Assembly: GCF_020164455.1 (NCBI RefSeq)
Contig: NZ_JAIQWW010000002.1
Span: 333,740-397,739, forward strand
Direction of reading: 5' to 3'
DNA from: Phyllobacterium chamaecytisi
Lineage (GTDB): Bacteria > Pseudomonadota > Alphaproteobacteria > Rhizobiales > Rhizobiaceae
DNA: 64,000 nt
A model generated the notes under the pieces. The model was given only the letters and a program-made list of their open reading frames with translations, had not been told where the DNA came from and did no database searches. The position numbers and the translations under genes were made by a program. Shown here one piece after another: positions 52,960 to 62,029 of this stretch (the first letter of the stretch is position 1; each line of letters opens with the position of its first letter).

Positions 52960-55086
52960 CTAGAGCAAACCTGCGCCTCTGGCCCATTTGTACTTCGCGC
53001 CCAGCACCTCGACTGGTAGCTCGGTCGAATAGGCATAGGCGGGGATGCCATGCTGGTAGAGATATTCGGCGGCCTCTTCGACCTCGACATCGCCGGCAAG
53101 CGACGCAACCATCGGCTTCTCGATACCCTTGGCCGCCATCTCCTCCTTCACCTCGACCATGAGCTTGGCAAAGACCATCGGCGGGGTCACGATCGTGTGC
53201 CAGTAACCGAGGATCAGCGCGTGGATACGATCATCCTCGAGGCCGAGTTTGACCGTGTTCTTGTAGGTGAGGGGTGGTTCGCCGCCTGTGATGTCGACGG
53301 GATTGCCCGCGGCACCGAAGGGTGGAATGAACTTGCGGAAGGCCGCATCAAGATCGTCCGGCATTCCCATGAGACTGAGGCCATTATCGACGCAGGCGTC
53401 GGAGAGAAGCACGCCCGAGCCGCCAGCGCCGGTGATGATGACGACATTCTCTCCCTTCGGCGTCGGCATGACCGGAATGCCGCGGGCGAATTCGAGGAGC
53501 TGCCGCAGCGAGCGGGCGCGGATGACGCCGACCTGCTTGAAAACGTCCTCGTAGATCTTGTCGTTACCGGCAAGCGCGCCCGTATGGGAGGAGGCCGCTT
53601 TGGCACCGGCGGAGGTGCGTCCCGCCTTGAGGACGACGATCGGCTTCTTCTTCGAGACGCGTTTTGCCACTTCGGCAAAGGCGCGCCCGTCTTTCAGATC
53701 CTCGAGATGCTGGGCGATGATCCGCGTATTGTCATCCTGCTCGAAGAAGGTGAGCAGATCGTCCTCATCGATATCCGACTTGTTGCCGAGACCGACAATC
53801 GCCGATACGCCCATCTTGGCCGAACGCGAAAAGCCGATGATCGCCATGCCGATACCGCCGGACTGTGACGACAAGGCCGCCGAGCCTTTGACGTCATAAG
53901 CCGTGCAGAATGTCGCGCAGAGATTTTCCGGCGTGTAGTAGAAGCCGTAAATGTTCGGGCCCATCAGGCGGATATTGTATTTGCGGCCGATCTTGACGAT
54001 TTCGTCCTGCAGTTCCGGTTCGCCGGCTTCAGCAAAGCCCGAGGGAATGAGCACTGCGCCGGGAATTTTCTTCTCGCCGCATTCCGCAAGAGCGCCGGCA
54101 ACCAATTTGGCGGGAATGGCAAAGACCGCCGTATCGATATCGCCCGGAACATCCCTGACGCTCTTGTAAGTCTTGTAGCCAAGGATCTCTTCGGCCTTCG
54201 GATGGATCGGATAGATCTGCCCTTTGTAGCCGCCGTTGATGAGGTTTTTCATCACCGAATTACCGATCTTGCCATCCTCTGCCGAAGCGCCGATCACTGC
54301 TACCGCCTTCGGGCGCATGATGCGGTTCATGGATTTGAGGATTTCGTCCTGGGTCGGGCGGTGGCGGGGCTTAGCCTGGTTGTAGTCGATGACGATGCGC
54401 ACGTCGGCGGCAATCGCGCCTTCCCTGGTGGCGAAAACCGGGTTGAGATCGAGTTCGGAGATTTCCGGATAGTCGTCGACAAGCTTGGAAACCTGCACAA
54501 TCATATCGGCAAGCGCGATACGATTGACTGGCTCACCGCCACGTACGCCCTTCAACATTTCTGCTGCCTGAATGCTGTCGAGCATCGACAGGGCCTCATC
54601 GTTCGTCACCGGTGCAAGACGGAAGGTGATGTCCTTCAGGACTTCGACGAGAACGCCGCCAAGGCCAAAGGCAACGAGCTTGCCGAAGCTGTCGTCGGTT
54701 ACCGCGCCGATGATGACTTCGAGGCCGCCGGTCAGCATTTGCTGGACCTGCACGCCGATGATTTCCGCATCGGCCTTATAGGCTTGAGCGTTGGCGATGA
54801 TCTTGTCGAAACTGGCCTTGGCTTCCTCGGCAGATTTGACGCCGACGATAACGCCGCCTGCTTCCGTCTTGTGCAGGATATCCGGAGAGACGATTTTCAT
54901 GACCACCGGAAAGCCCATGGCCGACGCAAGCGAGGCGGCTTCTTCGGCGCTGCCTGCAACACCTTCCTGCGGAACTGCTATGCCATAAGCATCGCAAATA
55001 AGCTTGCCTTCGGGTGCGGTGAGTGCCTGGCGGCCCTCGGCCCGCGCCGCTTCCAGTACGTTACGGACAACGGTTTTGTCGAGCAT
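52960..55086 (-). CDS. NDP-forming acyl-CoA ligase (acetate-CoA ligase family), fused beta-alpha
   Basis: Single-chain ligase of 708 residues that makes an acyl-CoA from acid, ATP and CoA through a phosphohistidine. The ATP-grasp half is N-terminal (residues 10-235: GFPVVMKIVSPDILHKTEAGGVIVGV, FGKLVAFGLGGVLVEVLKD, ELDLNPVFA), followed by a CoA-binding domain (RPKAVAVIGASAEDGKIGNSVMKNL, about 265-290) and ligase domains with the phosphohistidine-type ASSHTGALAGNDKIYEDVF. ATG at 55086 follows GGAGG; the frame upstream to 55299 is not coding. A putative GntR operator lies 105 bp upstream. Substrate unknown; oxalate, glycolate or a 2-hydroxy acid would fit the neighbours. Confidence 0.88.
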   Translation of the reverse strand: MLDKTVVRNVLEAARAEGRQALTAPEGKLICDAYGIAVPQEGVAGSAEEAASLASAMGFPVVMKIVSPDILHKTEAGGVIVGVKSAEEAKASFDKIIANAQAYKADAEIIGVQVQQMLTGGLEVIIGAVTDDSFGKLVAFGLGGVLVEVLKDITFRLAPVTNDEALSMLDSIQAAEMLKGVRGGEPVNRIALADMIVQVSKLVDDYPEISELDLNPVFATREGAIAADVRIVIDYNQAKPRHRPTQDEILKSMNRIMRPKAVAVIGASAEDGKIGNSVMKNLINGGYKGQIYPIHPKAEEILGYKTYKSVRDVPGDIDTAVFAIPAKLVAGALAECGEKKIPGAVLIPSGFAEAGEPELQDEIVKIGRKYNIRLMGPNIYGFYYTPENLCATFCTAYDVKGSAALSSQSGGIGMAIIGFSRSAKMGVSAIVGLGNKSDIDEDDLLTFFEQDDNTRIIAQHLEDLKDGRAFAEVAKRVSKKKPIVVLKAGRTSAGAKAASSHTGALAGNDKIYEDVFKQVGVIRARSLRQLLEFARGIPVMPTPKGENVVIITGAGGSGVLLSDACVDNGLSLMGMPDDLDAAFRKFIPPFGAAGNPVDITGGEPPLTYKNTVKLGLEDDRIHALILGYWHTIVTPPMVFAKLMVEVKEEMAAKGIEKPMVASLAGDVEVEEAAEYLYQHGIPAYAYSTELPVEVLGAKYKWARGAGLL

Positions 55087-55190
55087 GATTTCCTCCGTGA
55101 TGGCCGCGTACACTCCCGGTGACGGCGGCATTGATGTGGCTTGGTTTGCCAGCGGCGCGAACTGGTGAAACTGCTTTTGGCGCCCCGTAT

Positions 55191-55207
55191 TGGTATATTG
55201 TATGCCA
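55191..55207. promoter_or_regulatory. Putative GntR operator, site 2 (acyl-CoA ligase)
   Basis: TGGTATATTGTATGCCA, an almost perfect palindrome of the TGGNAT-N5-ATNCCA form, 105 bp upstream of the acyl-CoA ligase start and downstream of the transporter stop. Confidence 0.82.
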
Positions 55208-55326
55208 GAAAAATTAGTGTCAAGTCCTGATGTCTGGCAGCAGTTGTTTGTATTCAATGCGATTGACTGTTTGAATGTTGAATGCCTGGGCTGGATCATT
55301 CAGCCCAGGCGACTGCTGTTGGGATA

Positions 55327-56619
55327 TTATTGGGCAGGCTGCAGAACGTTCTCTTCCGTCCTGCGAATAATGCCTGCACGCCATGGCTTGAGTACGAACA
55401 GAGCCAGAAGGGCTGCACCTGCATTCAGAACGACGCCGATGATAAATACCGAGTTCCAGTTGCCATCCGCCGCCATCGCTGTGCCAAACGGCACGAGAAG
55501 CGCTGCAGTACCTTTGGCGGTGTAGAGCAGGCCGGCATTGGTGGCGGCATATTTCGAGCCGAACGTATCGGTGCAGGTTGACGGGAAGAGAGAATAGATC
55601 TCGCCCCAGGCAAAGAACACCAAGCCGCTGAGGATGACGAACATCACCGGATTGCCCGCGTAGAGATAGAGCAGATAGATACCGATCGCCTCAATTCCGA
55701 AGGCGATGAACATGGTGTTCTCGCGCCCGATCTTGTCCGACACCCAGCCGCAGAGCGGTCGCGTCACGCCATTAAGAAGACGGTCGAGGGTAGCAGCCAA
55801 TGTGAGAGCCGGTATGCCCAGCCACATCGGAATGTCCGCAACACCGAAGTCCTTCGCCATTGGTGCAAGATTGGCGGTTACAACGAGGCCACCGGCGCCA
55901 ACTGCAACAAACATGGCATACATGAGCCAGAAAATCGGATGCTTGACCACTTCAGAAGGCAAATACTGCTTGCGGCTCTGAAGGATCGGGCCCTTGTTTG
56001 TTGGTTCCGGCACCTGACCTGGCTTCGGAGCCAGCAGGAAGAACGCAAGAACCATAATGACAATGCCTTGTCCGATACCGAAAGAGAAGAAGGCGTTCTG
56101 GAAGCCGTAATTGGCGATTGTGGCCTGGATTGGCCAAACCGTCAGTGCCGAACCTGCACCGAAACCGGCAGCTGTGATACCCGCGGCAAGTCCGCGACGG
56201 TCCGGAAACCATTTCAGTGCGTTGCCCACGCAGGTGCCGTAAACTGCGCCCGCGCCGATACCGGCAACAGCCTGGCCGACGCAGAAGAGAAACATGGTAT
56301 CGGCATATGAGTTAATGACCCAGCCGATTGCGCAAAGTATGCCGCCGAACAGGATAACGATCTTCGGGCCGTATTTATCGACAAACCAGCCCTCGATGGG
56401 AACGAGCCATGTTTCGAACAGGACGAAGAGTGTGAATGCCCATTGAATTTCTGCACGCCCCCAACCGAATTGTTTGGTAATTTCGGGAACAAAGAATGTC
56501 CAGCCATATTGCAGGTTGGCGATCATGACCATACAGATCACGCCAATTGCCAACTGTCCCCATCTGAATCCGTCGCTGACCTGGTGCGAGCGGAACTCCT
56601 CTTTTACCGCTTGAGTCAT
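55327..56619 (-). CDS. Oxalate/formate antiporter-family MFS transporter
   Basis: Inner-membrane protein of 430 residues with 12 hydrophobic segments, of the OFA (OxlT-like) family, which exchanges oxalate for formate or imports related acids. Seen: WTFFVPEITKQFGWGRAEIQWAF at the N-terminus, GWFVDKYGPKIVILFGG, RLLNGVTRPLCGWVSDKIGRENTM and AGLLYTAKGTAALLVPFG, where the arginine in TRPLCGW and the lysine in YTAKG correspond to the charged residues that bind oxalate in OxlT. ATG at 56619 is preferred (AGGG at a spacing of 6) over 56625. A GntR-type site lies 60 bp upstream. Context with frc makes oxalate the likely substrate. Confidence 0.9.
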   Translation of the reverse strand: MTQAVKEEFRSHQVSDGFRWGQLAIGVICMVMIANLQYGWTFFVPEITKQFGWGRAEIQWAFTLFVLFETWLVPIEGWFVDKYGPKIVILFGGILCAIGWVINSYADTMFLFCVGQAVAGIGAGAVYGTCVGNALKWFPDRRGLAAGITAAGFGAGSALTVWPIQATIANYGFQNAFFSFGIGQGIVIMVLAFFLLAPKPGQVPEPTNKGPILQSRKQYLPSEVVKHPIFWLMYAMFVAVGAGGLVVTANLAPMAKDFGVADIPMWLGIPALTLAATLDRLLNGVTRPLCGWVSDKIGRENTMFIAFGIEAIGIYLLYLYAGNPVMFVILSGLVFFAWGEIYSLFPSTCTDTFGSKYAATNAGLLYTAKGTAALLVPFGTAMAADGNWNSVFIIGVVLNAGAALLALFVLKPWRAGIIRRTEENVLQPAQ

Positions 56620-56678
56620 GTTCATCCCTTTCTACGCCTTTTATGTAGCTAAAATGCCATGCGCTGATTGGGACATAC

Positions 56679-56695
56679 TGGTATCTGTTATACCA
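56679..56695. promoter_or_regulatory. Putative GntR operator, site 3 (transporter)
   Basis: TGGTATCTGTTATACCA, a palindrome of the TGGNAT-N5-ATNCCA form, 60 bp upstream of the transporter start. Confidence 0.82.
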
Positions 56696-56821
56696 AAAGA
56701 CAAGAGCCAAGCTGGTAATGCTATACAACTTTTGTGAAAATTGAATGTATTCAAAACGTTAAGCGGCCGCTGGAGGTGATCCGGCAGCCGCTTAAGGGGA
56801 CGAAAAGTAACTTTTCAGCGA

Positions 56822-56959
56822 TTAAAGACCGAAAGGTTCGTTATTTTTGTTGCGTGCATTTGTGCGTGCAACGCTGTCGAGGAAGGCAAGAATCGTCTCG
56901 ATGATACCGCGGGGGACGGTACGATCGACTGTATTGGCTATTTCTGCACGTGCCGGCAT
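56822..56959 (-). CDS. Small conserved-looking protein upstream of the transporter
   Basis: Predicted 45-residue protein starting MPARAEIANTVDRTVPRG and continuing with an amphipathic helix (IIETILAFLDSVART) and a polar end. ATG at 56959 follows AGGAG at a spacing of 10. It has its own putative GntR operator 41 bp upstream and is on the same strand as the transporter 203 bp downstream, so it is probably expressed with the oxalate genes. I do not recognise the family; it could be a regulator, a membrane-associated peptide or simply a leader ORF. Confidence 0.6.
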   Translation of the reverse strand: MPARAEIANTVDRTVPRGIIETILAFLDSVARTNARNKNNEPFGL

Positions 56960-56999
56960 GATTTGACGCTCCTGTTTACCGTTTAACTTGGCCCTTATC

Positions 57000-57016
57000 T
57001 GGCATACCATATCCCA
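57000..57016. promoter_or_regulatory. Putative GntR operator, site 4 (small ORF)
   Basis: TGGCATACCATATCCCA fits TGGNAT-N5-ATNCCA. It lies 41 bp upstream of the small 45-codon gene on the minus strand. Confidence 0.78.
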
Positions 57017-57179
57017 GTTCACAACGGCGCCAGACGCATATCAGCATCCCATTTTTGCATAGGTTGTGCACTGCACACTCTTACAACGCTTCAGGCAGCC
57101 CTTTTGTTTCGATGTTTTTTACACCTCTCAACTGGTTTTCCCCAACCCGCGATTATCTTTATCAAGGGTGTTTGACTTA

Positions 57180-57196
57180 TGGTATTTATTATGCCA
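57180..57196. promoter_or_regulatory. Putative GntR operator, site 5 (ThDP lyase)
   Basis: TGGTATTTATTATGCCA, a palindrome of the TGGNAT-N5-ATNCCA form on the ThDP-enzyme side of the divergent region. It is 330 bp upstream of that gene's start, so the transcript would have a long leader. Confidence 0.8.
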
Positions 57197-57525
57197 GAAA
57201 TTCCGCAAGAGCACTTTAGCTGACCCGGCATACGGGTGGGGAAGCGCTGCGGACTTTGTAAATCCGGCTTGGCTCTTTCGACTGTCTCCGCTGGTTGCGT
57301 CTTTGAGGCGGCAATCTGGAACAGGGGGAAGGCAGGCCATCGATCTCAACGAGCGTTATCGCATGCAAAATCTCGATGTAGTTGAGCCGGTTGGCTCCCT
57401 GAACAAGCCCTTGAAGTATTCGCTACTGGTGCGGCAGCCTCATTTAGAGCTGCAGACGGGGAACGGGTGGACGGCCAAGCGCCAACGATAAGAGACGACA
57501 AAATTCAATAGGAGGAAAGACGTTC
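57197..57525 (+). other. 329-bp stretch between operator 5 and the ThDP lyase
   Basis: No convincing gene is seen; a 141-codon open frame spanning 57066-57491 has no recognisable domain and lacks a good ribosome binding site. The stretch would form a 5' leader if transcription starts near operator 5. I recognise no riboswitch in it. Confidence 0.5.
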
Positions 57526-59277
57526 ATGACAATCGTCACAAAGGTTGAGAAGGCCACAACGGCCGAAGATACATTGAAGCGGAAGGTTCGCGACGGGAGC
57601 GTGGTGTCCGGTGGCCATCTGGTGGCACGGGCGCTGAAGAATGAGGGTGTCGACACCATCTTCACGCTTTGCGGCGGTCACATCATCGATATCTATGACG
57701 GCTGCATCGATGAAGGCATCCGCATTATCGATGTGCGCCACGAGCAGGTCGCTGCTCATGCGGCCGATGGTTATGCCCGCCAAACAGGCAAAATGGGCTG
57801 TGTTGTCACGACTGCCGGTCCAGGCTGTACCAATGCGGTAACCGGTATCGCTACGGCATTCCGCTCGGAAAGCCCGGTGCTTCATATTGGCGGGCAGGGC
57901 GCCTTGACCCAGCACAAGATGGGCTCGCTGCAGGATCTGCCGCATGTCGACATGATGACGCCGATCACCAAATTTGCTGCCTGCGTCTCTTCGACCGAAC
58001 GTATTGCCGATATGATTTCCATGGCGGCGCGCGAGTGTTTCTCTGGTGCGTCTGGACCTTCCTATCTGGAAATTCCGCGTGACGTTCTGGATCGCGAAAT
58101 CCCTATTGAAAAGGCCGTCATACCGCAGCCCGGTCATTACAGGGCATCGACATATTCAATCGGTGATCCAGCAGACATCGAAAAGCTTGCCGACGTTCTG
58201 GTCAACGCCGAACGCCCTGCCGTCCTCTTTGGACAACAGGTCTTCACGTCGGGCAGCACTCAGGCAGCAATCGAGCTGCTTCGCGGCCTGGATATTCCCG
58301 GCTATTTCAATGGCGCAAGCCGCGGCACATTGCCTATTGGCGATCCCCATCATTTTGACCGTACACGCGGCTTTGCCTTCAACAATGCCGATGTGATCGT
58401 GGTAATCGGCACGCCGTTCGATTTCCGCATGGGCTATGGCAAGCGGATTTCCAAAGACCTTACCCTGGTACAGATCGATCAGGACTACCGCACCGTCGGC
58501 AAAAACCGCGATATCGATCTGGGGCTCGTTGGCCATCCGGGCGCCATACTTTCGGCGGTCCTGCAGGCCGCATCCGCCCGGATCGACAAGGGCAAGCGGC
58601 AGGCACGCCGCGAGTGGATGAAGACTCTCGAGCAGCAGGAAGTTATCGCCTATGACAAGGTGCTGCCGCTTCTCAAGTCGGACCAAAGCCCGATCCACCC
58701 CTACCGTGTTGCATACGAGCTCAATGAGTTCCTCGGCGAGGATACGATCTACATCGGCGATGGTGGCGACGTGGTGACTATCTCGGCTCAGGCGGTGCGC
58801 CCGCGCAATCCGGGTCAATGGATGGATCCTGGCGCACTTGGTTCGCTGGGCGTCGGGACCGGCTTCGCGCTTGGAGCCAAGCTGGCTCATCCGCAGAAGG
58901 AAGTGCTTTGCTACTATGGTGACGGCGCATTCTCGATGACGGCCTTCGACATGGAAACCTGTGACCGGTTCAACGCGCCCTATCTTGCGGTTATCGGCAA
59001 CAACTCCTCGATGAACCAGATCCGCTATGGCCAAGTTGCAAAATATGGCGAGGAACGCGGCAATGTCGGCAACAAGCTTGGCGACGTCGAGTTCTCCAAA
59101 TTCGCCCACATGCTCGGCAATCATGGCGAGGAAGTTCGCGAAGCGTCCGAAATTCAGCCGGCGCTGCTGCGGGCCCGCGAGGCCATAGCAAAGACCGGCC
59201 GGTCGGCGGTCGTCAACATCTGGGTCGATCCGAATGAGTATGCGCCCGGGACCAAAAACCAGACGATGTACAAATAA
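57526..59277 (+). CDS. ThDP-dependent 2-hydroxyacyl-CoA lyase / oxalyl-CoA decarboxylase-like enzyme
   Basis: Thiamine-diphosphate enzyme of 583 residues. The activating glutamate is E73 in [15 protein letters not shown]; the ThDP-Mg motif is GDGAFSM...GNN at 465-493. It occupies the place of oxc next to formyl-CoA transferase and an oxalate transporter, but the region 132-142 ([11 protein letters not shown]) lacks the GDYEEMDQ signature of Oxalobacter Oxc and instead resembles human HACL1 and ILVBL-type enzymes. It may decarboxylate oxalyl-CoA, or cleave or form 2-hydroxyacyl-CoA with formyl-CoA. ATG follows AGGAGG at a spacing of 10. A GntR-type site lies far upstream. Fold certain, substrate open. 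Confidence 0.85.
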   Translation: MTIVTKVEKATTAEDTLKRKVRDGSVVSGGHLVARALKNEGVDTIFTLCGGHIIDIYDGCIDEGIRIIDVRHEQVAAHAADGYARQTGKMGCVVTTAGPGCTNAVTGIATAFRSESPVLHIGGQGALTQHKMGSLQDLPHVDMMTPITKFAACVSSTERIADMISMAARECFSGASGPSYLEIPRDVLDREIPIEKAVIPQPGHYRASTYSIGDPADIEKLADVLVNAERPAVLFGQQVFTSGSTQAAIELLRGLDIPGYFNGASRGTLPIGDPHHFDRTRGFAFNNADVIVVIGTPFDFRMGYGKRISKDLTLVQIDQDYRTVGKNRDIDLGLVGHPGAILSAVLQAASARIDKGKRQARREWMKTLEQQEVIAYDKVLPLLKSDQSPIHPYRVAYELNEFLGEDTIYIGDGGDVVTISAQAVRPRNPGQWMDPGALGSLGVGTGFALGAKLAHPQKEVLCYYGDGAFSMTAFDMETCDRFNAPYLAVIGNNSSMNQIRYGQVAKYGEERGNVGNKLGDVEFSKFAHMLGNHGEEVREASEIQPALLRAREAIAKTGRSAVVNIWVDPNEYAPGTKNQTMYK

Positions 59278-59286
59278 CGATAAAGC

Positions 59287-59309
59287 CCGGCGGTCATAAA
59301 GGCCGCCGG
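59287..59309 (+). terminator. Hairpin between the ThDP lyase and frc
   Basis: CCGGCGG at 59287-59293 pairs with CCGCCGG at 59303-59309 over a 9-base loop, 10 bp past the ThDP-enzyme stop and 64 bp before the frc start. It may reduce read-through or protect the upstream message. Confidence 0.5.
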
Positions 59310-59372
59310 CCCAAAATCGACAGAGAGCAGAACGAAGGAACAAGTTCCGCGCCAGAAAAAGGGAAGAAGAGA

Positions 59373-60650
59373 ATGACGAAAGCTTTGGAGGGTGTTCGCA
59401 TCCTGGATTTCACCCATGTTCAATCTGGGCCCACATGCACACAGCTTCTTGCCTGGTTTGGTGCCGATGTCATCAAGGTCGAGCGCCCCGGGGTTGGAGA
59501 TATTACGCGCGGCCAGCTGCGCGACGTCCCCGAGGTGGATAGCCTCTATTTCACCATGCTCAATCACAACAAACGTTCGATCACGCTCGATACCAAGAAT
59601 CAGAGCGGGAAGGCGGTTCTGGAAGAACTGATCAAAAATTGCGATGTGCTGGTGGAGAATTTCGCTCCCGGTGCACTCGACCGCATGGGGTTTACGTGGG
59701 AGCGTGTCCAGGAACTCAATCCGGCAATGATCGTTGCCTCGATCAAGGGATTCGGCCCCGGCCCCTATCAGGACTGCAAGGTTTACGAAAACGTCGCGCA
59801 ATGCACCGGCGGTGCGGCCTCGACCACCGGCTTTCGCGATGGTCTGCCGCTGGTTACCGGAGCGCAGATCGGTGATTCCGGCACAGGTCTGCATCTTTGC
59901 CTCGGCATCGTCACGGCGCTTTTCCAACGCACCAAAACAGGGCGCGGCCAGAAAGTCTCGGCAGCAATGCAGGATGGCGTGCTTAATCTGTGCCGCGTCA
60001 AGCTGCGGGACCAGCAACGTCTGGCGCACGGTCCGTTGAACGAATACAGCCAATATGGCGAGGGTATCGAGTTCGGCGAAAGCGTGCCGCGCGCCGGCAA
60101 TGATTCTGGCGGCGGCCAGCCCGGGCGCATCCTGAAGTGCAAGGGCTGGGAGACAGATCCCAACGCCTATATCTACTTCATTACCCAGGCGCCGGTCTGG
60201 GAGGCGATTTGCGACGTGATCGGCGAGCCGGAATGGAAGACCCACCCCGACTATGCAAAACCCGTTGCTCGTCTGCCGCGCCTCAACGCGATTTTTGCCC
60301 GCATTGAGGAATGGACGATGACCAAGGACAAGTTCGAGGCGATGGCAATCCTCAACGACAGGGACATCCCGTGCGGTCCTATCCTGTCCATGAAAGAGAT
60401 CGCCGAAGACCAATCGCTGAGAGCTACGGGCACGATCGTCGAGGTGGAGCATCCGGAACGCGGCAACTATCTTTCTGTCGGTAACCCCATCAAGCTTTCC
60501 GACAGTCCGACAGACGTTACGCGTTCCCCGCTCTTGGGAGAGCACACGGACGAAATTCTGCGCGACGTCTTGAGATTCGACGAGCGGACGATCGACGAAC
60601 TGCAGAAAAGCGGTGCACTCGGAACCCCGCAGAAAATCGCTGCCGAGTAA
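59373..60650 (+). CDS. frc: Formyl-CoA:oxalate CoA-transferase
   Basis: Class III CoA-transferase of 425 residues that moves CoA from formyl-CoA to oxalate, giving oxalyl-CoA and formate. It is close to Oxalobacter Frc along its length: [47 protein letters not shown], the catalytic aspartate D168 in [25 protein letters not shown], the glycine loop [18 protein letters not shown], and [13 protein letters not shown] at 59373 follows AAGAAGAGA. It lies 95 bp after the ThDP enzyme and ends at a strong terminator. Confidence 0.94.
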   Translation: MTKALEGVRILDFTHVQSGPTCTQLLAWFGADVIKVERPGVGDITRGQLRDVPEVDSLYFTMLNHNKRSITLDTKNQSGKAVLEELIKNCDVLVENFAPGALDRMGFTWERVQELNPAMIVASIKGFGPGPYQDCKVYENVAQCTGGAASTTGFRDGLPLVTGAQIGDSGTGLHLCLGIVTALFQRTKTGRGQKVSAAMQDGVLNLCRVKLRDQQRLAHGPLNEYSQYGEGIEFGESVPRAGNDSGGGQPGRILKCKGWETDPNAYIYFITQAPVWEAICDVIGEPEWKTHPDYAKPVARLPRLNAIFARIEEWTMTKDKFEAMAILNDRDIPCGPILSMKEIAEDQSLRATGTIVEVEHPERGNYLSVGNPIKLSDSPTDVTRSPLLGEHTDEILRDVLRFDERTIDELQKSGALGTPQKIAAE

Positions 60651-60660
60651 TCCGCATCGA

Positions 60661-60703
60661 GAAAACGGCGGCATAACCCCCCCCGGTGCCGCCGTTTTCT
60701 TTT
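60661..60703 (+). terminator. Rho-independent terminator of frc
   Basis: GAAAACGGCGGCA at 60661-60673 pairs with TGCCGCCGTTTTC at 60687-60699 and is followed by TTTT. It starts 11 bp past the frc stop. Confidence 0.93.
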
Positions 60704-60770
60704 CGACCGGGTTGCGGTTGTGGGCGCAGAAATCATAACCTGGCTACCGATTGACAGGTCTGATCTTTGT

Positions 60771-60787
60771 TGGCATTATGTATTCCA
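60771..60787. promoter_or_regulatory. Putative GntR operator, site 6 (second SucCD-type ligase)
   Basis: TGGCATTATGTATTCCA fits TGGNAT-N5-ATNCCA and lies 66 bp upstream of the second SucC-like start. Confidence 0.78.
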
Positions 60788-60853
60788 CTGACTCGCGGGC
60801 GGTACTAAGCATCGCCACACCATAAGCCTATTCGCTTCAGGGAGGAGGCGGCT

Positions 60854-62029
60854 ATGAAGCTTCATGAGTTCCAGTCGAAAGCACTCTTATCCGCCAGAGG
60901 CGTCAATGTCCCCGAAGGCCGGGTGGCGCTGACCCCCGGCGAAGCCCGCGAAGCAGCAGAGGCTTTGGGCGTGGACAGAATCGCCGTGAAATCACAGGTT
61001 CTGGCGGGGGGCCGCGGCCTCGCAGGCGGCGTCCGTCTGGTCTCATCTGCAGGCGACGTCGAAGCCGCTGCAGCCTCGATGCTTGGGCGCACTCTCATAA
61101 CCGAACAGACAGGACCAGCCGGTTGCCGCGTCAACAGAGTGTTGATCGAAACGGCGGTTCGCCCTGTCCGCAGCCTCTATCTATCGTTGCTCGTTGATGC
61201 GGCAAGGGCTGAAATTGCCATCCTCGCCGGTGCTGAAGGGAGCGAGGATATCGAGCAGCGGCTTCAATCGGGCGAAACCCGTCTGGAACGGCTTTCCCTC
61301 GGTACCGGAGATGCACCGGAGAAAGCCGCCGTGACTGGCTTGGCCCAGCGGCTTGGCCTTGGTTCCGGCCTTCACTCTGCCTTTGCTTCGCTTGTCGATC
61401 AGTTGCGCCTGGCCTTTGTCGAACTCGATGCAACACTCATCGAGCTCAACCCATTGGTGGTGACAGAAGAGGGCAAGTTCGTCGCGGTCGACGTCAAGAT
61501 GATCATCGACGACAACGCGCTGTTCAGGCATCCCGAGCTGGTGGCCCTGCGCGAAGAGCATGACGGCGATGAAACCGAGCTTGTCGCGCAGAATCGCCGG
61601 CTCAACTATCTGCGGATGGACGGCAATATCGGTCTGGCGGTCAACGGGGCCGGACTCGGCTTGGCAACACTCGATATGGTCCGTGCGGCCAATGGCAGCG
61701 CGGCGAACTTCATGGATATCCGCACGACGGCCACTAGCCTCGATGTCGCGCATGGGTTCACGCTTCTTCTCAACAATCCGGCCGTGCGCTCGATTCTCGT
61801 CAATGTGCATGGCGGCGGAATGCAGCCCTGCGATACCATAGCCGACGGTCTCGGCATCGCGATGCGGCGCACGGGCCGCACGTGCCCTGTCGTCGTTCGT
61901 CTGGCCGGCAACAATGCCGAATATGCCCGGTTCCGCTTCGCCAATTTCGGCTGCAAGGTGATCGACTGTCCCGACATGTGGACGGCAGTGAACCGTGCCG
62001 TTTCCGCTGCCCATGGAGAAAGATCATGA
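60854..62029 (+). CDS. Second SucC-type CoA ligase beta subunit, substrate unknown
   Basis: ATP-grasp subunit of 391 residues, more diverged than the copy at 51.7-52.9 kb. It keeps MKLHEFQSKALLSARGVNVPEGRVAL, VKSQVLAGGRG, LIELNPLVVTEEGKFVAVDVKMIIDDNALFRHPEL and NIGLAVNGAGLGLATLDMV, but the usual FLDVGGGA is FMDIRTTAT and the IFGGI loop is VHGGGMQPCDTIA. These changes touch the CoA-ligase active region and suggest another acid substrate (malate, glycolate, oxalate or similar). It has a GntR-type operator 66 bp upstream and overlaps its partner in ATGA. Confidence 0.85.
   Translation: MKLHEFQSKALLSARGVNVPEGRVALTPGEAREAAEALGVDRIAVKSQVLAGGRGLAGGVRLVSSAGDVEAAAASMLGRTLITEQTGPAGCRVNRVLIETAVRPVRSLYLSLLVDAARAEIAILAGAEGSEDIEQRLQSGETRLERLSLGTGDAPEKAAVTGLAQRLGLGSGLHSAFASLVDQLRLAFVELDATLIELNPLVVTEEGKFVAVDVKMIIDDNALFRHPELVALREEHDGDETELVAQNRRLNYLRMDGNIGLAVNGAGLGLATLDMVRAANGSAANFMDIRTTATSLDVAHGFTLLLNNPAVRSILVNVHGGGMQPCDTIADGLGIAMRRTGRTCPVVVRLAGNNAEYARFRFANFGCKVIDCPDMWTAVNRAVSAAHGERS

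Noticed and set aside
57066..57491. 141-codon open frame upstream of the ThDP enzyme
   Set aside because: It contains the operator palindrome, has no domain or good ribosome binding site, and its composition looks non-coding.
59154..60674. Minus-strand open frame of 506 codons opposite frc
   Set aside because: Antisense to frc and the end of the ThDP enzyme; no domain, no ribosome binding site.
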